In this document: in pieces, positions 1 through 10,158 of the stretch
Layout: each line of letters starts with the position of its first letter
Position numbering within the stretch: the stretch's first letter is position 1
Source: Craspedostauros australis
Lineage: Eukaryota; Bacillariophyta; Bacillariophyceae; Mastogloiales; Achnanthaceae
NCBI GenBank assembly: GCA_026770025.1
Contig: JAMXDE010000015.1
Coordinates: forward strand, 1,116,001 to 1,180,000
Length of the DNA: 64,000 nucleotides
Direction of reading: 5' to 3'
Translations under genes and position numbers: made by a program
Notes under the pieces: generated by a model
Seen by the model: the letters and a program-made list of their open reading frames with translations, nothing else
Told to the model about the DNA's origin: nothing
Databases searched by the model: none

Positions 1-1519
1 TTCTCCGCTCGTATGTAAGGACTCTCCGTACATGGTACATACTCTGCTATTATTATATGTCCATGGCATTCCTTCGTCTTCCCTCCCCCATTTGTCTGTC
101 CATGACGTCTCTTGCGATGCTTCATGACTCATTCCGCTCCTTGGCGCTTTTCGCATCAACTCCAACGGCTCTTGTTCTCCAATTTGGCATCACCACAGAT
201 AACAACAAGGCCTGTCCTGCTCTGCTGTTCCACTCCGACTTTTCCAATTTTCCATTCAACCATCGCAGTGGTTGATTGACGGGACAAGCTTTGTTGCACT
301 CGGCATGTTGCTCGTCTCGCGGGCACGTCCTCCTTGTTTCAAAAATTGGCAACAGCAATCGAAAATTCGTTCATCGTTTCACTTCGGTTGGCACCATGGT
401 TCCAAGACCAGCCCATCAAGCGACACGGCATGCTCTTCCCATGGACATCAAGAGAGCGCACAGCACATCACGTTGTCTTGACACCTTCATGTTCCTTTGT
501 CTGTGGGCGAGCGTTGCGTGCATTGAATTCTTGATTGATGGAATACAATGCACTGCTACAATAGTATGGTTATGCTGATGCTTGGCAGCTGCTCGGGAAT
601 GGTACTTGGCACCATGGCTCTTGGCAGAGCCGTCTGTTGTCGCCATCTGACTTTCGGCATCGCTCCTCTCGAGAAAAAAGATGGGTGACAGGCTCAACCA
701 TCTGGGTGAGTATGGTGACGGCGTGATTCTATCATGTCCTGTGTTTACGGGCGGCGGACGATATGCATGGCTCGTACTATTGTATGAGCCGAACCGTAGC
801 AAACCGAATGGAACGATGCGCTCTTGGCGGCAAGACAAGCGGACAGTATCCGCACTCGGTCTTCAACTGCTTGGACAGGTCGTGACAAACGATCCGTTCA
901 ACGTTGTGTTCGATCTCGTGCGACTGTCCTCAAGGAGGTGCGTGGTGGGTGGATGGATGGATGGGCGCGCCGGATGAAGCGAATGATGTATGCGCGCACC
1001 GCACTTCCACCCCCACCCCAACGACGAAGGGTGCTGCTTCGAATAGTCGCGGTGGCGGTCGCGACGACGGCTGTATTGTGTCCAAGCGGAGGAGCGGACA
1101 CGATCCACCTATCAATCCACCATTATGTACGTACGTCTCATTTCCCAAGATGTTCCTCTGCACTGCGTCGTCGTGCCCCGATGCTCAGGTTGATATTGTT
1201 GGTGTTGGCGCTTCAATTGCGTTCGCGAAAGCGACTGCTGCAGCCACTCCTTCGGATAATAACCGGGCACAAAACCCGATAAGAGAGAGAGAGAGAGTAC
1301 AAAAAGATTGGCATCATGCGTCTCATCGACAGCATGTGCTGCAAATGCGAACGCCGACGATCCATCCCAGCCATGTGCCACACATGCAGTATGGGATGCT
1401 CTCCAGAGATGGCACATCGCGTTCCAATGTGCCATTCATCCACCACGCAAGCATTAGATGGTTGGTTGTCTGGCTGGCTGAAAGTGTGCTTGCGTTGATC
1501 GCCGGCGCCGCACCTAATT
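1..1519. other. Intergenic, no supported gene
   Basis: No open frame here shows recognisable domains or a convincing exon chain. The stretch contains a short GGAT-type simple repeat near 946-962 and a GA run near 1284-1297. It lies downstream of the minus-strand RCC1-BTB gene and may carry its 3' untranslated region. Confidence 0.5.
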
Positions 1520-3924
1520 TCACCGCTGCGACAGGATCTCTAGCAACAACGAATGGCTGACCCGCTTGATGCCCTCCGTCTTGCTGACAGTGTCAAAGTT
1601 GGCAACGACGTACGTCATGCACACCTCCTTGAGGATGTGGCAGTGGGCTTCGTCCGCGCTCTGCAGCAGCGGCGCCGAATTCTCCGCGTTCAGATTGCGT
1701 TTCACCACTGTGCAGCACATCTCCCGCAACCGGTCCAGCTGGTACATGTCCGAGGCGATGTACAGTTCGATGGCATGCTCGACGTCGATCTTCACAGAGT
1801 CTGCGTAGAGGTACTCGAGGAGCATGAGGAAGACGCGATGCGAAATGTCGGGGATCGGGATGACCTTCTCCACACTCTCCCGCATCCCCGATCGGAACAT
1901 CGCGGCAAAATGCTCGCACCGTTGCGCCAGTACCGCTCTGTGCGCATGGATGGGCTGTTTGTCGACCATGAAGGTGACGTCGGAGAACTCATCGTCGTTC
2001 ACCAATGCCCGCATGTTCGAAGAATACGTTGTGGAGACTGGCATCGTGTTGATGCCACCTGCAAAGTCGATGCTGTGATCGAATGGCTCCACCAGCGCCG
2101 CCGTGTGCTCATTGTACGACGCCACGCGCACGACGCGGAAGTCATTGAGCTTGTCCACCGGCGTGGGTGTGCATACCTTCCTCTCCGATCCGTGACCGAG
2201 CTTGCCGTGGTCGCCATTGCCCCACGTGAACACTCCTCCCTTGCTGGTAAGCGCGACGGAATGGGACCACCCGCACGTGATTTGTGACACGAACATATCC
2301 GCCAGGCCTTCCACCAGCGTCGGCTTGACCTTGTTGACGCGGTCGTTGTGCCCGAGTTGGCCGTGCTCACCGCCTCCGAATGTGTACAACTTCCCATCCT
2401 CCGTCACCACGGCAGTGTGAAAGCCACCGCACGATACCTGCCTTGGCATCTTGCCCACCAGCTCCTCCACTAGCCTCGGCGAATGGCAATTGCGTTCGCC
2501 TCCATGGCCCAACCTGCCGAATTTGCCTTCTCCCCACGTGTACAGCTCGCCGTTATCGGTCAGGCAGGCCGTGTGGAAGCCGCAGGCCGAAAGCTGCACG
2601 ACATTCTTGGACGACAGCTTGTCGAGGAGCTTTGGCGTGTACTGATGACCCTCGACATCACCGTGCCCGGCGACGCCATTCTCCTTGTCGCCCCAAGTGT
2701 AGAGAGCGCCCGTGGATGTGACGATGGCAGTATGCCTGGAACCGCAGGCGATGTGCTGCACAACCAGTCCTGTCAGTCCCTCCACCCGTTTGGGTGTGGA
2801 ATGCCCCGCCTCGTTGCCATGTCCGAGCTTTCCATACATACCTCCTCCCCTGCGAGACGATTAGGTGCGTCGATGGATGTAGCGAAAGAGAGAGCGAGAG
2901 AGGAAGTGGGAGAGACGAAGGGGAGAATCGTTAGTGTTGGGTCGCCGCAGTGCAAGTAGAATGGGGCGGTTGCTGACCATTGACCGTGGATTGGGAGTTC
3001 TACTTCTATGATTGCGTGCAAGTAGAGCATCGCACACTCCAAAGCACATGATCAGTTCGTCCTCCTGCGAGAGGACGCAAACAGGATGTACGTACCATGT
3101 GTACAGATCTCCATTTCCTGTCACTGCTGCTGTGTGATAACTTCCACACGTGACCTGGACGACCACCTGACCTGCCAGACTCTGTATGATCCGTGGGACG
3201 TACTTCCACCCATTGTCTCCGTGCCCCAACCTCCCATCATCGCCGCGACCTGGAGGGGGTAGATAATGCAGTTATTTGTCCATTGGATAGTTAGTTGGTC
3301 GGTCGGTCGGTCGGTCGATTCGTTCATTGATTGAGTGGTGGACGATACAACATTGAATTGTGCACATGGCGACATGAGCGCGAATACCAGCGAGAGTTCA
3401 ACATAGCATAATATGTATAATAGGTATAATACGAACGGAGCAAAACGGTGTGTGTGAGAGATCGCAGCGGTGCAGGATGACCCGAAAGCAGGGCAGAGCC
3501 GAACACACTTCGTGGACATCAGGAGTACTCGTAGATACGATACACTTGTCATGCAGAGCATTCCGCAGCCCAATACCACCACAGCGCAGCACCACAAGCG
3601 ACATGCCCAACACCAGAACTCACCCCAGGTGTAGACTTCGCCATCCGTCGTGAGGACGACCGTGTGTCCGGAACCGCAGGCGATCTGCCGCACGCCCACG
3701 CCCCGCAAGGCATCGACGTAGGTGGGCGCATCCTGATCGCTGGTATCACCGAGACCGAGCTGCCCATCCTCACCGCGTCCCCACGTGAAGACGACGAGGC
3801 CATCGAGATCCACGGCCTTGCGCGCCTTGGGCCTATGTCGTTCGCTGAGGGAGCATCCTGTGGCTTCAGATTCCGCCGTCAAGGCTCCGCCGCTGCTGAT
3901 GCCTCGTTGCTGTGAGGATGCCAT
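1520..3924 (-). CDS. RCC1-repeat / BTB-domain protein, 3 exons
   Basis: Spliced from exons 3924-3624, 3249-3096 and 2849-1520; introns 3623-3250 and 3095-2850 have GT-AG ends and restore the repeat phase exactly. The product is 594 residues. Seven RCC1 blades are visible from about residue 45 to 400, each marked by a (L/V)(Y/F)T(W/F)G strand and a CG..H(S/T) turn; seven is the number of a full propeller. A BTB/POZ domain follows at about 431-535 (start motif SDVTF) with a BACK-like tail to the end. Family members act as substrate adaptors for cullin-3 ubiquitin ligases or as regulators of small GTPases or chromatin; the BTB domain makes an adaptor role the better guess, but no substrate can be read from the sequence. 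The start was chosen as the only Met upstream of the first blade. Confidence 0.93.
3250..3623 (-). other. Intron 1 of the RCC1-BTB gene with GGTC simple repeat
   Basis: Donor GTGAGT and acceptor CCTCCAG. The intron contains five to six GGTC units at about 3297-3317. The splice joins two halves of one RCC1 strand (Y-T-W-G). Confidence 0.85.
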
Positions 3925-5332
3925 GGTTGTGTGTCGGGGTTGCGAATGCGAATGTGCGATATCTCTCGCTGTATCTACTGCTGTATCTATTGCAGCGGCT
4001 GTTTTGTGTTTGTGCGCCTACACAGTCTGCCGGCGTCGCTGCGGTGGATCTGATCTGCAAAGAATGGACGTTATGATGTTGTATGATGTTCTATGCTTTG
4101 ATGTGATGTAGTTTGATGTGATGTATTGATCCTGTTTGTGCGGAAGCTGGAATCGCAATGATTCAGGAGGAACTGAACGAGATTCGCTGGCGCCTCGGAA
4201 CAGAATAATCGGGAAACGCAGGAGAAAGCAGGAGGCGTCGCTGGTTGATGTCGTGTCTGCACTGTTCCTCTCGTTTCTGTTCTGAGAGGGAACTTTCTCT
4301 TGTTGTGTCTTTTTGTCCTTCTCTGGGTCTTTGATGCTTTGCGGTGCTCCAGCAGAGATGGTCCCAAGACAGCCACGTCCGCTTTGGATGCTTGGAGATG
4401 GAGTTAGAAATGAAAGTGGAAGTGGACCAACAGAAGATGTCGTTGAAGTGCGAGTCCTCCTCCTTTCCTTACTGTTGCTCTGACTGTTGCTCTGACTGTT
4501 GCTGTTGCTGTTGCTCTGACTGTTGCTGTTTCTCTTGTTTGATTTGATTTGATTTGATTTGGTGCAGCTCCTCTTCTTCTTGGTTGATGTTTGTGGAACT
4601 GTTGGCGGCAGAGTTCTGCCTGTTTCTCCCTCGTGTGTGTCTGTCTGTGTGTGTTTCTTGTTGCTCGCACCGCCCTGTTCTTTTGGGTTTTGTTCGTGCT
4701 TCGTACGCGCGCATGGTGATGGACATTTCCTCGTGTCTTTGTCGTGTTACCCACGATGTCTTGTCACCCAATCGTGCCACCGTCCACGATGAGAAAGTCA
4801 CGCGGGAAACAGCGTGTGCCGTGCAGAACATGATCGTGCTTTCCTTGGCGGACAAGATGCAAAACAGAGAGCACTCAAGCGAGGGGTGAGTCCATCGTGA
4901 AGCATGGTCGTACTTGCAGCAATGGTGATATCACGAATACGATCACAAGGGCAGTTGCTCTGCCAATACACTCTGGACAGACAGAGAGAGTCGGGAGTAT
5001 AAAACAAGATAGAACAACCTCGGGAGGGTAACTCTATTGTTTCAGTATCGTATCAGCAGAACTATTGACGTAGGAAGAGGAGTCGTAATTTGCCCAGATT
5101 CCTCCTGTTCTGCAACACCATTGCCCGATCACGCTTGGCACGATTGTACATCACATTCACACATATGAAATGTTCCTTAGAGTGGAGTACTTTACTCGCC
5201 ACGCCATGCATGTACTATGTATTGCCAAAAGCGCAAGCAACATGTTCCCGGATTGGAACGAGTGGCGGTTGCTATCATATCGTATCATATCATACCCTAC
5301 TACGCGCCAAAGCATGCCGCAGCATACCATAT
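3925..5332. other. Intergenic between two minus-strand genes, with simple repeats
   Basis: This is probably the promoter and 5' UTR of the RCC1-BTB gene plus the 3' flank of neither gene in particular. It contains a compound microsatellite at 4480-4560 built of TGTTGC/TCTGAC units followed by GATTT units. Open frames over it are translations of the repeat (poly-Ala/Thr/Val or Gln/Ser) and are not credible genes. Confidence 0.5.
4480..4560. repeat. Compound microsatellite (TGTTGC/TCTGAC)n-(GATTT)n
   Basis: Visible tandem units of TGTTGCTCTGAC and TGTTGC, followed by four GATTT units. Confidence 0.85.
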
Positions 5333-7417
5333 CTATAGCTTCTTTGGCTTGAAGACCTTGTACAGGACAGCATCGATCATGCCCAGCAGGGTGTAGGTAC
5401 CTCCGATGATGGCGCAGAGAGATGTGAGGTAGTCGTACCACTTGCGTCCCCCCTTCTCGACGACCACGCTCATGGGGCTGAGATCGTAGCTGAATCGCGC
5501 CTCGGGGACGTTGTTGGTGTCGTAGTAGACGATCTGGGACTGCTCCAGGAACTGGTAGGTCGTCATGGAGTTGGTGGAGGAGCTTCCCATGTTGAGATGC
5601 GTGGAGACGACCTTGATGTAGTGGTGGTAGGCCTGGTGGAAGTCCCTCGTGAAGTAGGAGCCGCCGTCCATGGGGCTGAACTGACGGTGCTCTTCCGGCA
5701 CCTGCTTCAATATGCGCTTCGTCTTTCGCGATTGCAGCTCGATGGGTTCACCGAAGCTGAGGTGGTTGACGATGTGCGTGAGGTTGGTCATGGCGGAGTT
5801 GAGGTTGTGATTTTTGGATTTGGCTTCGATGTGGAAATTGCCCGGCACGCGGTTGACCATGAGATGTCCGCTGACCTGACAGGCCGGGTGCTCCGGGCGA
5901 TTCTGCTGAAAGAGGGCGCGCTTCTTCTCGCGCTCCTCGTTGGAATCGCCGTCGGTCGCCGCCTTCTTGTCCCACTCCTTGAACTTTTCATCCATCTGGA
6001 GTTTGCGCTTGGCATATCCCATGAGGGCCTGCACGGTGCGATCCATCTTGTAGTCCGGCTGCATTCCGGTGCCGGAGTGGTACCAGCGGATGGTGGGGAA
6101 GGCCATGACCTTCTCCCTGCGGCAAAGGTCCGAGCTGGCCATGCAATCCACCTTTCCGACGCCGATGGGCATGCCCTCCTTGACGACCTCCTGGGCGAAC
6201 TTCTCCCACGTGGGCGCGAGGCGTTGGCACCAGACGCACCACGGCGCGAACATGTCAACGAAGGCCATCTCATTCTGCTCCATGAAGTTCTTCCAGTTCT
6301 GGTCGCCGAGCTCGATGGCGTGGACGCCCTCCGCCTCGTGCATCTCGTCCAGGGTCTGGTCATGCTCCTCGTGTATGAGCTCGCGCTGCTCCCGGTTGCG
6401 TCCCGCAAATAACCGCACGTCGCCCGCCGAATTGAGTTGCCACTTTTCGATGTTCTTGGTGACGTTCTGACGGTTGGTGCCGAGGGCGTCCCAGACATCG
6501 ACACTGACGTAATCGCAGTGCACATCCAGCATGGTGATATTGAAGTTGAGTCTGAGCTGCGGCTGCGTGTTCTCGTCGAGCGCGATCGAGGTGACGATGC
6601 TGGTACGCGCGAAGGCTATCGTTTCGCTGAAGAAGAGCACGGCCATCACGACCATGGCGCAGACGGACATGGCAACTCCCAAGGTTGTCGCCTGTGAGTG
6701 GGAGAGTGAAACAACGAATGGACGAATGCACATCCGTGTGAATGGATGGATGGATGATTGAATGAGCCAATGAACGAACAATTGATAGAACGGGGAAGCC
6801 AAGGATGGTGCGTGGTCGAGTGCGTTGCCAGGTGTCCGACGTGCCCGTTGTGCCGCCGAGTATGTAGTCATGTTGGAGCATGTACCATGCGTATGGTTGA
6901 TCATTTGATGTGCGAGTATTTGTATTCACAGTACATATGAATGGGACACCAAATGTGAAGGTCACAAGATGGTCGGAATCAGTGGTGTGCATCGGATGGT
7001 ATATTATGTGAGGCATGGCAATTGGGGATGTGTTCCAATGCGTTCCAATGCGTTTCAAGGCGTTTGAGTGTGCGGATGAGGTATGGATCAAGATGAAAGG
7101 TTAGCAAGAGAAATGAATAATCTCTCCAGAGAGAGAGAGAGAGAGACAGAGTGGTTGAATGTATAATCGGAGAGTAGAGCATTGTGTCGTGTCCATCTTG
7201 TGCGGCACCGTATCACAGCATGGTGCCATAGCCACGACGTTGGCCACAATGCCGGGATTGAAATGCAGATGGTAATGCAGAAGGCCGTTCCCCAATCATC
7301 GAACATCGTCGCAAAGTCACACAAACGTACCTCCGTCAAATCTCGGGGAACCCGCCGATAGAAGTCCACATTGCCAAGCGCTTGGCGGCGTCCGCCACCG
7401 TTGATGTTGTTGTTCAT
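5333..7417 (-). CDS. Protein disulfide isomerase fused to ERGIC/Erv-type domain, 2 exons
   Basis: Exon 1 is 7417-7331 and exon 2 is 6691-5333, around a 639-nt intron (donor GTACGT, acceptor TCACAG); the protein has 481 residues. The N-terminus carries the ERGIC/Erv41-Erv46 signature YRRVPRDLTEA followed by a membrane segment (about 30-53). A thioredoxin fold lies at about 145-260 with the redox site CVWC near residue 181. The ERGIC luminal beta-sandwich and a second membrane segment (about 452-472) follow. The tail ends K-P-K-K-L, which fits a KxKxx COPI retrieval signal. The order TM-Trx-ERGIC-TM is that of the plant/protist PDI-C subfamily, an ER/cis-Golgi membrane protein that forms or isomerises disulfides in cargo. 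The splice is strongly supported because it rebuilds the conserved N-terminal motif. Confidence 0.93.
6692..7330 (-). other. Intron of the PDI gene
   Basis: 639 nt, the longest intron resolved here. It contains a GA microsatellite (about 7127-7147) and a GGAT repeat (about 6742-6753). Several frames are open across it, but none matches the family. Confidence 0.8.
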
Positions 7418-8302
7418 GGTTGCAACGTTGCGACGTGGATGAGCAGAAAGCCTCCTTGCAATGCAAATCAAGTGATTCTGTGTGGAATGCCTGTCCTTTC
7501 CCAGAATGCTAGCGCTCTTGGAGGCAAGCGGTGGGTATATGACTAGAATATGAAGATGGTACAGGAATCTGCAGAGAGAGAGATGCGTTTGGATTTGTGC
7601 GTTATGCAGTGTTGCATATTGCTGCACAAGTACCACCACGCGATCTGTTGTTGTTGGCGCAATTGCTGGTCACGATCATTTCGTGTGTTACGCCGCATTG
7701 TGTCGCCACCTTGTGTTGCGAACTTGCCTTGGTTCGTGTGCGATGGTGACCGTTGCGTTTGGCTTCGGCGCTGCCATTTTGTCATTTCGTGTTGTGGTTG
7801 TGGTCATTACAAGGTTTGGTTCTTGTGCTTCTTCCATTCTCTTCTCTTCTCTAGAGTCTGTCGAGTCGTAGTGTCTCACGGTTCGTTCGTGACGTCACAG
7901 AGAACCACGCCCCAACCCTCCATTCACATCATCTCCCACATCAAACATGTGCCACAGAACGCTTGCGGGCGCGTGATAGCAACGTGCACAGTTGCGGACA
8001 TCCGAACACCGAAAGGATCTTCATCGAACAGTTTGTGTGAAGGAGTGGGTGTGTGGGTACGCAACCAGAGCAGTCCAGGGGTCCTCTCCTTGTGGATGGT
8101 CATAGTATAGTAGTGTGGTACGACTATCCACTCCAATGTCATTGAGTCCGTGCTCTGCTCGTGCTCGGACATCTCGTCCATTCACAACATCGCCCACCAA
8201 CAACAAGAGACGCCAAGAGAAGCTCAACACCGAGACAATCACTCAGTTGCAATCGTACTCTTGACGGGTACGAACGACACAAATCCGTACACGCACAAGA
8301 GC
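7418..8302. promoter_or_regulatory. Shared upstream region of divergent PDI and hypothetical genes
   Basis: This 885-bp head-to-head intergenic region holds a perfect CRE palindrome TGACGTCA at 7890-7897, the core bound by bZIP factors. No TATA box stands out. Assignment as a promoter rests on gene orientation only. Confidence 0.4.
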
Positions 8303-9924
8303 ATGAGGATGAGGAAAGCAGGCGGAATGATCATGACGATGATGGCAATGATGGTGATGGGACCCTTGCTGTTCCTGGCGATCATCCTCAATGAGGCAAC
8401 TCTCTCATCATCATTCATGCCCTCCATTCCGTACACGCAAACCAAGCCTCCAACGAAACCATCAACCCGACACTTCGTGGCCTCAGTCAATCAGGATCGG
8501 CTGCAGCAACCGCAAGGCCAAATTGTGCTCGATGCCAAGAGTGGAAAGATACCGGTAGAATTGAAAGCACTTCTCGACGAAGCCATGTTGCTCTTTGCAT
8601 CCAACCACACCGATCCCAAGATCATCACACCGATGGAACGTCAGGTCATGAAGGTCGTGGAAGATCTCGTTCTCTACTTGCATTATCAGTCCATCTACGA
8701 GAATGCGACGGCAGCGGAGCACTCGGCGTTGGCATCGGTCAGAGTCTCCATGCAGGATCCGTTCCATGCCATCAAGTTGCAAATCAAGGAACAGCAATCG
8801 AAGCAGATTTCAAGTTCCGACGCTTCCGATGCACCAATTTCGACCGTGCCACCTCCGGCCAAACATGACGTGGAGGCTGAAGCAAACGTCAATGACAAGG
8901 ATATTGACAACGATGATGTCGCCGCCAATGACGACACTGACATCACACCACTCGGCGACCTAACGATCGCGCAGCTGGCACAAAGTCTGGACCAGCTGAT
9001 GCTGGATGGGTACGACACCCACAAGGGAAGTGCCGATAGTTTGGATCAGTGGAGGTCCAACGTCCAGATCCTCGCGTCAGAATTGGAACGACGATCCTAC
9101 TCCGTCGAAGACATCTTTGCAGGATTGCCCATTGTGAACGACCGATTTGTGCCAGGCGAGGATGATGATACAGATGATGCTGCTGATGATGATGATCAGG
9201 TGGAGACTATCGACAGTGGCGATGCGGTTGTCTCTACCACTCGTGCATCGCAGGGCTCCAAAGCAGGGACGACCCAGCCAACGGCGACAGTCGTCACGTC
9301 TGTGCCAACAACAACAGCAGGAGCGATGACGTCCACGAAGACGCTGGCCAACGGTGCTGCCAGTCGCGCCACCATTCCAGAAGATCTTGACATTCCCTTC
9401 ACACTGAACGCCGCAATGAAGGAGGACGAGGAAAATATCTCGCGGAAGTATGACATCATCGCTCAGAAGTACGAAGAGAGCAAGCAAAATGCCGCCGAAT
9501 CCATTGTCGATCTACTCAATTTCAACAACATCCCAGTATTGGACGAAGACGAAGAGAAGACTGCGGATGCCGTCACGGCCGTCGTTACGGTGGCTTCCAT
9601 CGGTGCGTCGTTGATGGTTTGCGTTGTTGTGCCATGCTATCATCACTCATGATTTGATTGTTGCTCTGTCTTCCCTGTGCTGCTGCATTGTCATAAACTC
9701 TGCTCGACGTGCTTTCATTTCAACTCATGTACCTTGCTCACTCTGCTTCGTTTCGCTGCTCTATCCAAGTTTCCACTTCGCTCTCGCATACCTCTCACGT
9801 AGGTGCTGCAACGGTCACAGGTATGCCTTTGCTGGCAGCTGGCACAGTCGTCGCGCCACTCATCAGCCGAGCCATTCTGTACGCCAAGGAAAAGGCAGAT
9901 GAACAAGGCAACGACAAGCTGTAA
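8303..9924 (+). CDS. Hypothetical secretory/plastid-directed protein, 2 exons
   Basis: Exon 1 is 8303-9602 and exon 2 is 9803-9924; the 200-nt intron is GTGCGT...CACGTAG; the protein has 473 residues. I chose the Met at 8303 because a hydrophobic signal-like stretch starts there (MRMRK then a Met-rich core to about residue 35) and is followed by S-S-S-F-M-P, similar to the ASAF-type motif at plastid presequence cleavage sites of diatoms. An upstream in-frame Met at 8150 would bury this. The body is acidic with Asp-rich linkers (about residues 195-215 and 285-300). The last 50 residues form a hydrophobic Ala/Val/Gly segment (split by the intron) followed by a charged tail, suggesting a C-terminal membrane anchor. 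No known domain is recognised. Confidence 0.75.
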
Positions 9925-10158
9925 CATTAACATGAACATTCACAGTAGCACGATTACTCGTACAATGCTATTGTTCGCAAGAATCATATTGTACATCATT
10001 GCAGAGTAATGAAAAAAAACAATGATAATAGTGTTCGCTCTCACAGTCTGCTCTATTCTATACGACTGCAACGGAGATGAAGAATGAGCGAAACGCTCCA
10101 CCATTCTACGGGTGCGTAGCTCGTACGCAATACCTGGATTGCTCCGCGACATGACGAT
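9925..10158. other. Convergent intergenic spacer
   Basis: Short spacer between two convergent stop codons. It contains an A-rich stretch at about 10010-10020 and probably holds both 3' UTRs. Confidence 0.4.

Noticed and set aside
1553..2287. 244-codon plus-strand frame
   Set aside because: Antisense to the RCC1-BTB exon 3; no domain.
4404..4855. Minus-strand frames rich in Ala/Thr/Val or Gln/Ser
   Set aside because: Translations of a microsatellite.
5597..6412. 271-codon plus-strand frame
   Set aside because: Antisense shadow of the PDI/ERGIC exon.
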